Below are positions 25,103 to 34,583 of a stretch of DNA of 47,286 nucleotides, piece after piece. The first letter of the stretch is position 1. Every line of letters begins with the position of its first letter. The notes beneath the pieces were generated by a model. It was given only the letters and a program-made list of their open reading frames with translations, did no database searches and was not told the DNA's origin. The position numbers were made by a program, and so were the translations under genes. The stretch covers positions 1 to 47,286 of the forward strand of contig JAVVEE010000010.1 in assembly GCA_032251315.1 (NCBI GenBank), written 5' to 3'. Source of the DNA: LH-M37 sp032251315 (GTDB taxonomy: Bacteria > Pseudomonadota > Gammaproteobacteria > SZUA-229).

Positions 25103-25873
25103 CTAACGTACCCAGCCGCGCTCACTGGCGGCCAGAAAATCCAGCAATTGCTTAACTTCGCAATGCTCCAACGCTAACACCTCGGCTTTTTCGAGCGCTT
25201 CCTTGTGTGAACATTTGGACTTGACCAGAAGCTTGAAAGCCTCCTGCAGTGCACGAATCGACTCCTGACTGAAACCTCTTCGCTTCAAGCCGTTTTTATT
25301 GATGCCAAAGGCGCGGGCGCGGTTGCCGACGATAGTGAAATAAGGCGGTACATCGCGATCTATGGCGGTGGCAAAACCTGAAAAACTGTGCGCCCCAATG
25401 CGGGTAAACTGGTGCACGGTTGTGTAGCCGCCCAGAATGGCGTAATCCTCAATGTACACGTGCCCGGCCAGGGCTACGGCATTAGCCATGATAATGTTAT
25501 TCCCAATACGGCAGTCATGGGCGACATGGCTGGAAATCATAAACAGATTATCGTTGCCAACTGAAGTGATGCCCTTGTCATCAACCGTGCCCCGATTCAA
25601 AGTGGCGTATTCTCGAATGGTATTACGATCTCCGATTTCCAGACGGGTGGGTTCTCCGGCGTATTTCAGATCCTGTGGCTGCTCACCCACTGAGGCAAAT
25701 TGAAAAATGTGGTTATCGCAGCCGATCTTGGTCGGACCCTTAATCACGACATGGGACTCAATAATCGTTCCCGAACCGATTTCCACATCCGCGCCGATAA
25801 TGCTGAATGGACCTACTGAAACATCCTCTGCAAGAATCGCAGAGGGATCTACAATTGCATGAGGACTGATCAC
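25103..25873 (-). CDS. lpxA: UDP-N-acetylglucosamine acyltransferase
   Basis: LpxA transfers a 3-hydroxyacyl chain from ACP to UDP-GlcNAc, the first step of lipid A synthesis. The left-handed beta-helix shows many hexapeptide repeats, and the catalytic His is in SSHVAHDC. I chose the GTG at 25873 (ISPHAIVDPSAILAEDVSVG), which gives 256 residues and a GGAA ribosome-binding site at good spacing. A GTG nine codons upstream would overlap fabZ by 23 bases. It is the last gene of the leftward cluster. lpxB does not follow. Confidence 0.96.
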   Translation of the reverse strand: MISPHAIVDPSAILAEDVSVGPFSIIGADVEIGSGTIIESHVVIKGPTKIGCDNHIFQFASVGEQPQDLKYAGEPTRLEIGDRNTIREYATLNRGTVDDKGITSVGNDNLFMISSHVAHDCRIGNNIIMANAVALAGHVYIEDYAILGGYTTVHQFTRIGAHSFSGFATAIDRDVPPYFTIVGNRARAFGINKNGLKRRGFSQESIRALQEAFKLLVKSKCSHKEALEKAEVLALEHCEVKQLLDFLAASERGWVR

Positions 25874-25877
25874 CTGA

Positions 25878-26324
25878 CTATTCCTTACCTTTGGCCGCAC
25901 ACAGTAAATTTGCGGCAGTTACGACATGACCGTCGACACTGGCTTCGCAGCTGAACTTCCAGATCACTTTGGAGCGACGCTCAAGCTTTGCTTTCAGTGT
26001 GAGCTGGTCACCCGGCACAACCTGACGTTTGAAACGAACATCATCAACACCAACCAGCATGTAGAGCAGATCGGCACTCGGCTCTTCACTCATGGTTCGA
26101 AAACCCAGCAGGCCGGTGGCCTGAGCCAGCGCTTCGATGATTAACACACCGGGCATAATAGGCGTTTCGGGAAAATGGCCGGTAAAAAAAGGCTCATTAA
26201 CGGAAACATTTTTAATCGCGGTCAGGGTTTCACCCGGCACACAGTCCAGTACGCGGTCTATTAACAAAAAAGGATAACGGTGCGGAAGAAAGCGCCGAAT
26301 TTCATCAATGTACATCTCACTCAC
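25878..26324 (-). CDS. fabZ: 3-hydroxyacyl-ACP dehydratase FabZ
   Basis: FabZ dehydrates 3-hydroxyacyl-ACP to trans-2-enoyl-ACP in fatty acid elongation, competing with LpxA for the same substrate pool. It has 148 residues in a single hot-dog fold. The catalytic His is in LPHRYPFLLIDRV and the catalytic Glu in PGVLIIEALAQATG, after GHFPETPIMPG. The order lpxD-fabZ-lpxA is the standard one. Confidence 0.97.
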   Translation of the reverse strand: MSEMYIDEIRRFLPHRYPFLLIDRVLDCVPGETLTAIKNVSVNEPFFTGHFPETPIMPGVLIIEALAQATGLLGFRTMSEEPSADLLYMLVGVDDVRFKRQVVPGDQLTLKAKLERRSKVIWKFSCEASVDGHVVTAANLLCAAKGKE

Positions 26325-26379
26325 AATCTCTCTCCAAATTTATCTATTATTATATGCAGCAGATTACAAGTCGGCTGAG

Positions 26380-27387
26380 TTATTTGTTTTTTTCCAATTT
26401 AGCAACGCGTTTGGCGAGTTCATCGAGACGACGAAAACGTGCGCTGTTTTTTCGCCAGTTCTCAGTCGTATCCATCGGCGTGCTGGACGAATACGAACCC
26501 GATTGTGTAATCGAGCGAGTCACCATGGTTCGTCCGGTAATGATGACGTTATCAGTGATATTCAGGTGCTCAACTATACCAACCAGACCGCCAATCAGGC
26601 AACCACTGCCAATATGCGTGCTGCCGGCAATCGCGGTAGCCGATGATATCACTGTGTTCGCACCGATAGTGACGCCATGTGCAATCTGTATCTGGTTATC
26701 CAGTTTAACACCGTCGCCGATGACAGTATTTTCCAGGGCACCGCGGTCGATGGTGGTGTTGGCGCCAATTTCAACATTGTTGCCGATATGCACGCTACCA
26801 ATCTGAGGAATTTTCAGAAAAGTATCGCCATCCTTAACAAAGCCAAAACCATCGGCTCCCAGCACTGCGCCGGAATGAATAATACAGTCGTTACCTATTT
26901 CGCAGCTATAACCCACCGTCACGTTTGAGTTAATGCGTGTATTAGAGCCAATGATGGCGCTGTCTTCAATGACACAGCCCGCCCCAACCTGAGTTCCAGC
27001 ACCGATACGCACACCCGCTGCTATAACCGCGCCGGCAGCAACAGATGCCGTTTCGTCAATGTTCGCAGACTCAGAAACAACAGCATCAATACTTATACCC
27101 GGAGCCGCACTGACCGGCGGATATAGAAGGTTCGCCACTTTCGCATAGACCAGACGCGGATTATCCGTCACCAGGGCAGAAACAGGACAGTCGGCAAGAA
27201 ACTCCGCTTTTATAATAAGTGCGGAGGCGCGAGTATCAGCAAGATGTTCAACATATTTTGCATTGGAGATGAACGCGATGTCTCCCACACCGGCTGAGCT
27301 GATTTCAGCAATAGCTGCAATCAGGCAATCATCACCAACGAGTTTCGAGCCTGTTAACCCGGCCAGCTCTGATAAACGATAAGCCAT
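26380..27387 (-). CDS. lpxD: UDP-3-O-(3-hydroxyacyl)glucosamine N-acyltransferase
   Basis: LpxD adds the second hydroxyacyl chain in lipid A synthesis. It has 335 residues. The N-terminal uridine-binding domain (about 1-100) is followed by a left-handed beta-helix of hexapeptide repeats. The catalytic His is probably that in QIAHGVTIGANTVISS. The C-terminal helix (RFRRLDELAKRVAKLEKNK) binds ACP in known structures. The ATG is 11 bases downstream of the skp stop. Confidence 0.96.
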   Translation of the reverse strand: MAYRLSELAGLTGSKLVGDDCLIAAIAEISSAGVGDIAFISNAKYVEHLADTRASALIIKAEFLADCPVSALVTDNPRLVYAKVANLLYPPVSAAPGISIDAVVSESANIDETASVAAGAVIAAGVRIGAGTQVGAGCVIEDSAIIGSNTRINSNVTVGYSCEIGNDCIIHSGAVLGADGFGFVKDGDTFLKIPQIGSVHIGNNVEIGANTTIDRGALENTVIGDGVKLDNQIQIAHGVTIGANTVISSATAIAGSTHIGSGCLIGGLVGIVEHLNITDNVIITGRTMVTRSITQSGSYSSSTPMDTTENWRKNSARFRRLDELAKRVAKLEKNK

Positions 27388-27398
27388 TGTACTCAGGC

Positions 27399-27914
27399 TT
27401 ATTTCTTGAAGTCTTTATTCATTCTTTCTAGCACAACCTCAGTGATATCAAGTCTGTCGGCAGCATATACCACGCCTTCACTCAAGATCAGATCGTATTT
27501 ATCTTTTGTCGCAATCTCATTAATAATATCGCGAACTGATTTTTGCAGAATTGCCAACTCCTGACTGCGCATGGTTGAAACTTCCTGATTCAGCGCCGCT
27601 TCCATTTGTTTAAATGTTTGCAGCTTGGCGATCAGTTTATTCTTAAGCTCGTCCAGCTTGTCTTCGATCATGACAAGCTCGTTACGCTTGTAATTTTCCT
27701 GCATGGTTTTAATTTCTTCTTCCAGCTTCTGCAGCTCTTCTTTCTTACCGCCAAAACGTTCAATCATTGCTGTGTTGACGGCCTCGACCTGCGGTGCCTG
27801 AGCCAGCAATCTCTCTACACTGACATAACCAATTTTAAGATCGCCGGCGGCGATTGCATTGCCGCAAACTGCCAGGGTAAATAGTGCTGCTGTAATAATT
27901 TTTTTCATAATCAT
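27399..27914 (-). CDS. skp: Periplasmic chaperone Skp/OmpH
   Basis: Skp is a trimeric jellyfish-like periplasmic chaperone that holds unfolded outer-membrane proteins. It has 171 residues with a cleavable signal peptide (KKIITAALFTLAVCGNAIAA). A beta segment with KIGYVSVERLL precedes a long charged coiled coil at about residues 45-120. The gene lies directly after bamA, its partner in outer-membrane protein assembly. ATG 27914 or the one two codons later are both possible. Confidence 0.93.
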   Translation of the reverse strand: MIMKKIITAALFTLAVCGNAIAAGDLKIGYVSVERLLAQAPQVEAVNTAMIERFGGKKEELQKLEEEIKTMQENYKRNELVMIEDKLDELKNKLIAKLQTFKQMEAALNQEVSTMRSQELAILQKSVRDIINEIATKDKYDLILSEGVVYAADRLDITEVVLERMNKDFKK

Positions 27915-27918
27915 CTCC

Positions 27919-30258
27919 TTAAAAGAAAGAACCTATACTAAATTGAAATACTTTTAAATTATCGCCTTCAACATCATTCAATGCCTTACTCCAGCTAAAA
28001 CGCAAAGGCCCGATGGGTGCCAGCCAAACGAATGACAGTCCCGCCGAGGTACGCAACTCTTCAGTCTGAAAACCGCTTTCGGAGGCATTAAAAGTCGGGG
28101 CGGTTTCAAGGAACACATTACCGACATCATAAAAAGCGCTTAACCTGACCGAAGATGGCGGCTTTTCGACAAAGGGGATCGGAAAGATCAGATCGACGCC
28201 TGCCGTAGCTCGCATATTACCACCGATAGGGTTACCGTAGTCATCGCGCGGCCCCAGAGAGTTAGAGTCATAGCCTCGAACGGTCCGCAAGCCACCGGCA
28301 AAATATCGCTCGTAGAAGGGCAGACTGTCTAAATCAGCATAGCCGTTACCGTAAGCCAGATTAGAGCGCAGCAACAGCGTAAAGTCCTCGCTCAGACCCA
28401 AATAGAAACTGGTGACATAAGAGAGCTTGTAGAACTCAAGGTCACTACCCGGTGTCGATAGATTCATAGCCACCGTCTGCGAGCTACCTTTAGTGGCAAA
28501 TACCGTCCTGTTTCGCGTATCGTAGGTGTAACTGGCGCTGAGCAAAAGATTATCATAACTGTCGCCGTGGTCGGCAACAAAAGCGGTGGCTTCGAGTGAG
28601 GGATTAAAGCTGGACAATTTCAGCCTGACATGGCTCAGGCCATAACCCAGTCGTAAAGTAGAATATTCGCTCAGAGGAATACCGTAATTGACATTGGCGC
28701 TGTAGGAATCCGTCTGGAAATCGTAGATATCCTCTTCTGCCGCATCTCTTTTGGCGAAAGCCAGGCTGATGGTACGGCTGACGCCATCCACGGTGTAATA
28801 GGGGTCGGTAAAAGAGATGTTGTATACCGTATTGGCTGAATCGGTGTTAATGGAAACAGCCAGACTCTGACCGGTCCCCAGAAGATTTTCCTGAGTTAAA
28901 CCAATATTAAACAACAGCCCCTGTGTCTGTGAAAAACCTGCGCCGATATTGAAGCTGCCCGACAGCCGCTCCTCCACGGACACTTCCAGATCAACCATAT
29001 CATCGGTGCCCGGCACCTGTTTGGTCTCGACCTGTACATTTTCCAGATAACTCAATCTCTGCAAACGAATTTTTGAGCGCTCCAGTTTGTCGCTGGCCAG
29101 AATAGAGCCTTCCATTAAACGCATTTCACGTCGCAAGACCTCTTCATGGGTTCTGAAATTCCCACGAAAATTAATATTTCTGACGTGTGTTTTATTACCC
29201 GGTATCAGTTGATAGATGAGATCAATGGTATTGTTCTGATCATTAATTTCAGGCAGCACTTTTACACTGGCAAAAGCGTAGCCATCTTTCCCCAGGCGAT
29301 CTTCCAGAAGTTTCTGCGAAGTCGTCATCAGTTTTCTGGAAAACACTTCTCCGGGCTTGGTCAGAATCAGTTCATTTAAGATTTTTTCATCAACTACCAT
29401 CTCTCCCACCAGCTTGATTTCACCGATAGAATACTGCTCGCCCTCTTCCACATTAATGGTGATATAAATATCTTTTTTATCGGGCGTAATTGAAACCTGT
29501 GTGGACTCAGCCGAAAACTTTACGTAACCACGGTCAAGATAAAAGGAGCGCAGAGTTTCCAGATCAGCATTCAACTTTGGCTTTGAGTATTCATCGGCGC
29601 TTGAAAAGAAAGTAAATGTGCCGGGAATGCCTAACTGCAATTCGTCCAGCAGCGTTTCATCATCGAACTTCTCGTTACCGATAACGTTAATCTGTTTGAT
29701 GAGCGCGATCTGACCCTCGGAGATTTCAATATTGATCCCTACCCGGTTCTGATCGAGTTCAGTAATTTCGGTTTCAATACGAATGCCGTACTTGCCCTGA
29801 CTGAAATAAACCCGCTCCAGTTCCTGCGTCAGTTTTTCCAGCAACGAGCGGTTGTAGATACGGCCCTTAACAATGCCGATGTCTTCAAGCGCGCCTTCCA
29901 GAGTTTCACTGTCTATGTCTGAGTTACCCGAAAATTTCACCTCTGCAATTGAAGGCCGTTCCTTCACCTTAACAATCAGTGCATCGCCTTCCCGAAACAT
30001 CTGTACATCAGCAAAAAAGCCGGTTTTATACAGCTCCTTGATAGCAAAAACAATTTGCTTGTTATCCACCGGGTCACCGACCTTCACTGGCAGATAGTTC
30101 AAAAGCGTACCATCAGGAAGACGCTCAAGTCCTTCAATTTGAATTTCGTTAACAATAAAACTTTCCGCCGACCAGGCTAATCCTGAAACCAGCAGGAGGT
30201 GCAGCAGTAAAAAAAGTCCTGACGACCGCGAAGAAACATTAAACATAAAAGGCATCAT
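27919..30258 (-). CDS. bamA: Outer membrane protein assembly factor BamA
   Basis: BamA is the central barrel of the complex that inserts beta-barrel proteins into the outer membrane. It has 779 residues: a signal peptide (LFLLLHLLLVSGLAWS), five POTRA domains (about 35-430; first is FIVNEIQIEGLERLPDGTLL), and a 16-strand barrel ending in Phe (FSIGSFF). The conserved loop-6 motif reads VRGY rather than the more common VRGF, with surrounding GLRT and DSNSLGP intact. Its ATG overlaps the rseP stop by four bases. Confidence 0.97.
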   Translation of the reverse strand: MMPFMFNVSSRSSGLFLLLHLLLVSGLAWSAESFIVNEIQIEGLERLPDGTLLNYLPVKVGDPVDNKQIVFAIKELYKTGFFADVQMFREGDALIVKVKERPSIAEVKFSGNSDIDSETLEGALEDIGIVKGRIYNRSLLEKLTQELERVYFSQGKYGIRIETEITELDQNRVGINIEISEGQIALIKQINVIGNEKFDDETLLDELQLGIPGTFTFFSSADEYSKPKLNADLETLRSFYLDRGYVKFSAESTQVSITPDKKDIYITINVEEGEQYSIGEIKLVGEMVVDEKILNELILTKPGEVFSRKLMTTSQKLLEDRLGKDGYAFASVKVLPEINDQNNTIDLIYQLIPGNKTHVRNINFRGNFRTHEEVLRREMRLMEGSILASDKLERSKIRLQRLSYLENVQVETKQVPGTDDMVDLEVSVEERLSGSFNIGAGFSQTQGLLFNIGLTQENLLGTGQSLAVSINTDSANTVYNISFTDPYYTVDGVSRTISLAFAKRDAAEEDIYDFQTDSYSANVNYGIPLSEYSTLRLGYGLSHVRLKLSSFNPSLEATAFVADHGDSYDNLLLSASYTYDTRNRTVFATKGSSQTVAMNLSTPGSDLEFYKLSYVTSFYLGLSEDFTLLLRSNLAYGNGYADLDSLPFYERYFAGGLRTVRGYDSNSLGPRDDYGNPIGGNMRATAGVDLIFPIPFVEKPPSSVRLSAFYDVGNVFLETAPTFNASESGFQTEELRTSAGLSFVWLAPIGPLRFSWSKALNDVEGDNLKVFQFSIGSFF

Positions 30259-31622
30259 TGCATAAACCGCTGAAAATCATTGTAAAAAGCTATAAACATC
30301 AGTAGCCCCAGCATTACGATACCGACCTGCTGACCACGCAACTCAAAAGCTTCAGAAACAGGTGAACCTTTTATTGCCTCGATAAGAAAATAGAGCAAAT
30401 GTCCGCCATCGAGCACCGGGATCGGTAATAAATTCAATACGCCTAAACTCACCGAGATGATCGCCAGAAAACCAATAAATTGAGTGAGTCCGACATCCGC
30501 ACTCAAACCTGCGTATTTAGCGATGGTGACGGGACCGGAAATGTTTTCCAGCGAGGCTTCGCCCACTATCATTTTCCAGATAACGCGTAACGTGAGTTTC
30601 GACATATCCCATGTTTTAACTACCGCCGCAGGCACCGCTTCAAATGCGCCGTACTCAATATCAACGAATAGCTTGTCTTTCAGCTCCGGCGGAAACTCCT
30701 GGAAAGCACCGATAAAACCTTTGCTTTCACCCTGTTTCTCTCTGCTGCCCGGAATCACAACAATCGATTTTTCCTGCTGATTGCGAAGAATCACAAAATT
30801 CATCGGCTTGCCCGCACTGCGTTCCACCCGCTCCACCAGCTCATCCCAGCGCTGAACGGGCTCACCATCAAGCCGCAGCAGCTGATCACCCTCCTGCAGG
30901 CCTGCGCGTTCAGCGGGGCTGCCTTCGACGACGCCACCAATCACCGCCGGAAAGTCCGGCCACCAGTGCCTGAAGCCAAGCTCTGCAAGCACATCAGATT
31001 CCTGCTCAAGCAGACGTGTCTCATTCAGATCAATGGTTCTGCTGACGATCTCGCCTTCGGCATTTCTGACCTGCACATCCAGCGTTCCGCCATCAAGTCC
31101 CTGGCTAAGCAGCAGCAGATGGAAGTCACCCCAGGAGAGCACAGTTTCACCCTCAACTTTTAAGATTTCATCCTGATTTTCGAACCCGGATACTTCAGCG
31201 ATAGAACCTGCTTCGGGTGTACCCAGCAACGCTTTTTCGACAGTGACACCGGAGAGGAAAACAAACCAGTAGAGCATGACCGCCAGCATGAGATTAAAGA
31301 CCGGACCCGCCGCCACGATAGCGGTGCGAGCTAATAACGGCTGGGTATTAAAGGCATAGGGCCGTTCTTCCTCGGTGACCTCAGCTTCGCGTTCATCAAG
31401 CATTTTGACATAGCCACCCAGAGGAATAGCCGCAATCATATATTCGATAGTCTGGCCATCGACCTGCCGGCGCCAGGTATACAGCGGCTTACCAAATCCG
31501 ATTGAAAAACGCAGCACTCGCACGCCCAGTTTACGCGCCACCCAGTAGTGGCCGAATTCATGGAAAGTGACCAGAATAGCAATGGCTACGATGAAAAATA
31601 AAAGATTATGCAAGATGCTCAT
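30255..31622 (-). CDS. rseP: Site-2 intramembrane zinc protease RseP
   Basis: RseP cuts anti-sigma factor RseA within the membrane to release sigma-E under envelope stress, and clears signal peptides. It has 455 residues. The zinc motif HEFGH is at residues 21-25 in the first membrane helix, the third ligand lies in LLPIPVLDGGH in a later helix, and PDZ-type segments lie between (for example VVEGSPAERAGLQEGDQLL). It overlaps bamA by four bases. Confidence 0.96.
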   Translation of the reverse strand: MSILHNLLFFIVAIAILVTFHEFGHYWVARKLGVRVLRFSIGFGKPLYTWRRQVDGQTIEYMIAAIPLGGYVKMLDEREAEVTEEERPYAFNTQPLLARTAIVAAGPVFNLMLAVMLYWFVFLSGVTVEKALLGTPEAGSIAEVSGFENQDEILKVEGETVLSWGDFHLLLLSQGLDGGTLDVQVRNAEGEIVSRTIDLNETRLLEQESDVLAELGFRHWWPDFPAVIGGVVEGSPAERAGLQEGDQLLRLDGEPVQRWDELVERVERSAGKPMNFVILRNQQEKSIVVIPGSREKQGESKGFIGAFQEFPPELKDKLFVDIEYGAFEAVPAAVVKTWDMSKLTLRVIWKMIVGEASLENISGPVTIAKYAGLSADVGLTQFIGFLAIISVSLGVLNLLPIPVLDGGHLLYFLIEAIKGSPVSEAFELRGQQVGIVMLGLLMFIAFYNDFQRFMQ

Positions 31623-31630
31623 GTTTATAA

Positions 31631-32815
31631 TTATTTTTTTCCAGCTATATATTCATTAACGGTTTTTCTGGCGTGACTGTCTACGGCCAGAATATTCTCA
31701 ATGCTTGCGACATCCTGATCAATGGTGGTGTTCTCAAGGGTCTGCTCAATTAAAACTGCAATATCAGTATAGGCGATCCGCTTATCCAGAAAAGCCGCTA
31801 CGGCGACTTCATTGGCGGCATTTAATATGATGCTCGCCGCTCCTCCCATGCGGATGGCCTCGTAGCAAAGTCGCAAACAGGGAAAGCGCTGGAAATCCGG
31901 TTTTTCAAATTCCAGTTTTGCGACCTTAAATATATCCAGAGGTTCCACGCCCGAGGCAATACGCTCGGGAAACGCCAGTGCATGAGCAATGGGGGTGCGC
32001 ATATCCGGATTGCCCAGCTGCGCCAGCACCGAACCATCGACATAGGAAACCATGGAGTGGATGACGCTCTGAGAATGCACTACCACTTCTATGTCATCCA
32101 GGCTTACCCCGAACAGCCAGTGCGCCTCAATAACCTCCAGCCCCTTGTTCATGAGTGTGGCCGAGTCCACCGATATTTTCGGCCCCATATCCCAGTTGGG
32201 ATGGTTAACGGCCTGCTCCGGCGTCACCGAAGCTAACTGCTGCTTAGAAAAAGTACGAAACGGGCCGCCACTGGCGGTGAGCAGAATTTTACTGATTCCG
32301 GCTTTGTTTGCCAAACCTGCGCCTGTTGTCGGCAGACATTGGAAAATTGCGTTGTGCTCGCTGTCCACCGGCAGTAATTCAGCCCCGTTTTTTGCCACCA
32401 CATCCATAAACAGCTGACCTGACATCACCAGCGCTTCCTTATTCGCCAGCAGAATGCGTTTACCTGCCTCAGCCGCCGCCAGCGTCGGCAACAGCCCGGC
32501 GGCGCCGACTATGCCGGCAATCACGCTATCGACTTCATCTAGCGCAGACACCTGGCACAGGCCTTGAATGCCAGACAATACCTGTGTATCAGAACCGGCT
32601 TTACGCAAGATATCGTCCAGCCGTTGAGCAGCATTTTCGTCACACATTACGGCATAACGAGGCTGCCACTGTAGACATTGCTGCGAGAGCGTTTCAACGT
32701 TGGTGTTTGCGGTCAGCGCTCTGATTTCGAAATGATTGCTATGCAGGCCGATGACATCCAACGCGCTCTTACCGATGCTCCCGGTAGAGCCCAGGATGGT
32801 GATAACTCTGGACAT
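31631..32815 (-). CDS. dxr: 1-deoxy-D-xylulose 5-phosphate reductoisomerase
   Basis: Dxr converts DXP to MEP with NADPH, the committed step of non-mevalonate isoprenoid synthesis; these isoprenoids supply UppS. It has 394 residues. The NADPH fold begins ITILGSTGSIGKSALDVI, metal and substrate binding are in LLPVDSEHNAIFQCL, LTASGGPFR and MGPKISVDSATLMNKGLEVIEA. Its ATG overlaps the cdsA stop by one base (TAATG). Confidence 0.97.
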   Translation of the reverse strand: MSRVITILGSTGSIGKSALDVIGLHSNHFEIRALTANTNVETLSQQCLQWQPRYAVMCDENAAQRLDDILRKAGSDTQVLSGIQGLCQVSALDEVDSVIAGIVGAAGLLPTLAAAEAGKRILLANKEALVMSGQLFMDVVAKNGAELLPVDSEHNAIFQCLPTTGAGLANKAGISKILLTASGGPFRTFSKQQLASVTPEQAVNHPNWDMGPKISVDSATLMNKGLEVIEAHWLFGVSLDDIEVVVHSQSVIHSMVSYVDGSVLAQLGNPDMRTPIAHALAFPERIASGVEPLDIFKVAKLEFEKPDFQRFPCLRLCYEAIRMGGAASIILNAANEVAVAAFLDKRIAYTDIAVLIEQTLENTTIDQDVASIENILAVDSHARKTVNEYIAGKK

Positions 32816-33642
32816 TAATGCAGACCTTCAACAGGGATAATCAGCCAGTCAAACATCATGACAAAAACCGGCATGACTGCCAGCACGCCGTCAACCCGAT
32901 CCAGTATTCCGCCGTGACCGGGAAGGATATTACCGCTGTCCTTGACCTCGGCTTCGCGCTTTAAAAAGCTTATATACAGATCACCCGCTACCGAGAAAAT
33001 CGTCAGTAACAATGACAGCCCCAGCAGCAACAGAAATTGCCGGCCCGAGACGTCGAAATAAAAGCCCGCCAGAACAGTAAAAATAGCGGTCATCCACAAA
33101 GCCCCCCAAAGTCCCTCGCGGGTTTTTCCCGGACTGATATTTGGTGCCAGCTTTATTTTGCCGAATTTTTTACCACTGAAGTAGGCACCACTATCGGCTA
33201 CCCAGACCAGCATCAGACTGAACAGCAACCATTCTGCACCCCGGTCCATGCCATGCACGACATACATCGCAATTATGGTCGAGGGTATCACTATAAAAGC
33301 GATGGCTAATTTTACTGCTGAGAGCTCAGCGGCCTTCGCTTGCGGCTGTGCACTTTTAAGAAAATACACCACCGCGAACCACCAGGCACATGCCAGTAAC
33401 AGCAACAGATAAACATGTTGAAACAGATACTCGATAATCAGCCATGAAACCCCGCTCACCAGCAGTGCAAACAGCAGCTTCCATACCATGGCCTGTACGC
33501 CACTAAGGCGCGCCCATTCGTAGCCGGAAATAAAAGCGACCAGCAATAAAACGTAAAACAAAACAGTCGTAGGCTGGTAGAGAATTAACCAGATTACGGC
33601 CAGCGCTAACGGTACAGCGGTAAGAATACGTTGCAATAACAT
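32815..33642 (-). CDS. cdsA: Phosphatidate cytidylyltransferase
   Basis: CdsA makes CDP-diacylglycerol from phosphatidic acid and CTP, feeding all phospholipid synthesis. It is a polytopic inner-membrane protein of 275 residues with about eight hydrophobic segments. The family signature is present: YFSGKKFGKIKLAPNISPGK, then ILPGHGGILDRVDG near the C-terminus. The gene starts one base after the uppS stop and overlaps dxr by one base. Confidence 0.96.
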   Translation of the reverse strand: MLLQRILTAVPLALAVIWLILYQPTTVLFYVLLLVAFISGYEWARLSGVQAMVWKLLFALLVSGVSWLIIEYLFQHVYLLLLLACAWWFAVVYFLKSAQPQAKAAELSAVKLAIAFIVIPSTIIAMYVVHGMDRGAEWLLFSLMLVWVADSGAYFSGKKFGKIKLAPNISPGKTREGLWGALWMTAIFTVLAGFYFDVSGRQFLLLLGLSLLLTIFSVAGDLYISFLKREAEVKDSGNILPGHGGILDRVDGVLAVMPVFVMMFDWLIIPVEGLH

Positions 33643-34398
33643 TTATTTAATCATCGCTGTGTTACTGCTCACCTGAGCCGATGTTTTGCCGAAACGGCGT
33701 TGCCGCGTGCCATACCAGGCAATAGCCTCATTCAGTGTCTCGCCGTTAAAGTCAGGCCATAAAGTATCGCTAAAATATAATTCTGTATAAGCCAGCTGCC
33801 ACATCAAAAAATTACTGATGCGACGTTCACCACCGGTCCGGATAAAAAGATCAACTTCGGGCAGATCGGCCAAAGAGACCTCTTCTGACATCAGCGATTC
33901 ATCAATATCATCAACCGATAATTCGCCGACGGAAACCCTATTCGCAATGCGTTTGCAGGCTTGCGTAATATCCCAGCGTCCACCGTAGTTGGCGGCGATG
34001 GTTAAATTCAAACCGGTATTTTCAGCCGTCTGCGCCTCCGTCTCACTCATCACCGTCTGCAACTCATCGCTAAAAGAGCAGCGATCACCGATAAATTTGA
34101 CGCGAACATTCTTTTTCTTTAGCTTATTCATTTCACTCTTGAGCGTTGAAATAAATATCGACATCAGACTGTCCACCTCACTTTTCGGACGCTTCCAGTT
34201 CTCGCTGCTAAAGGCAAAAACAGTCAATGCTTTAACGCCGTGATCGGCACAATTTTCAACTATCAGTCGGGTTGCATTAACACCGGCACGGTGTCCGGCG
34301 GCTCTTGGTAAAAAACGTTTTTTGGCCCAGCGTCCGTTACCGTCCATAACAACAGCGATATGTCTGGGGATAGTGGAGGAATGGTCACTTGCGCTCAT
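33643..34398 (-). CDS. uppS: Undecaprenyl diphosphate synthase
   Basis: UppS elongates farnesyl diphosphate with eight isopentenyl units to the C55 lipid carrier for peptidoglycan and O-antigen. I chose the ATG at 34398, giving 251 residues, close to the E. coli length. The frame is open for 50 more codons upstream, but that extension is encoded by the palindromic element and is not part of the family. HIAVVMDGNGRWAKKR holds the catalytic Asp, and RTGGERRISNFLMWQLAYTELYF holds the diphosphate-binding arginines. Confidence 0.96.
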   Translation of the reverse strand: MSASDHSSTIPRHIAVVMDGNGRWAKKRFLPRAAGHRAGVNATRLIVENCADHGVKALTVFAFSSENWKRPKSEVDSLMSIFISTLKSEMNKLKKKNVRVKFIGDRCSFSDELQTVMSETEAQTAENTGLNLTIAANYGGRWDITQACKRIANRVSVGELSVDDIDESLMSEEVSLADLPEVDLFIRTGGERRISNFLMWQLAYTELYFSDTLWPDFNGETLNEAIAWYGTRQRRFGKTSAQVSSNTAMIK

Positions 34399-34427
34399 CA
34401 ATAACACTCTAAAATAAAATTTGAGCC

Positions 34428-34583
34428 AGGAGGCTGTCGGATTCAGGGGGATTGAAGCGAGGAAGTGGAAGCACACTATTCCCGATTTTGTGGCGCATCG
34501 TGATTCTACGCAACGAAAAATCGGGACATTTGAGCCGCTCTCCCGCATCCACAGTCAATTCACCCTAAATCCGACAACCTCCT
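34428..34583. mobile_element. Palindromic MITE-like element between frr and uppS
   Basis: Inverted arms of 21 bp lie at 34428-34448 and 34563-34583 with two mismatches (AGGAGGCTGTCGGATTC against the reverse of AATCCGACAACCTCCT). An inner perfect 10-bp inverted pair (TTCCCGATTTT-type) lies at 34480-34489 and 34517-34526. It is unrelated in sequence to the element near ptsP and encodes no transposase. No clear target duplication is visible. The right arm runs into the frr stop codon. Gene spacing elsewhere in this cluster is 0-110 bases, so the block looks inserted. Confidence 0.7.

Noticed and set aside
25874..25900. Upstream GTG start for lpxA
   Set aside because: It would overlap fabZ by 23 bases; the GTG at 25873 has a better-spaced ribosome-binding site and aligns with other LpxA proteins.
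34399..34548. 50-codon N-terminal extension of uppS
   Set aside because: It is encoded by the palindromic element and absent from the family; the start at 34398 gives the normal length.
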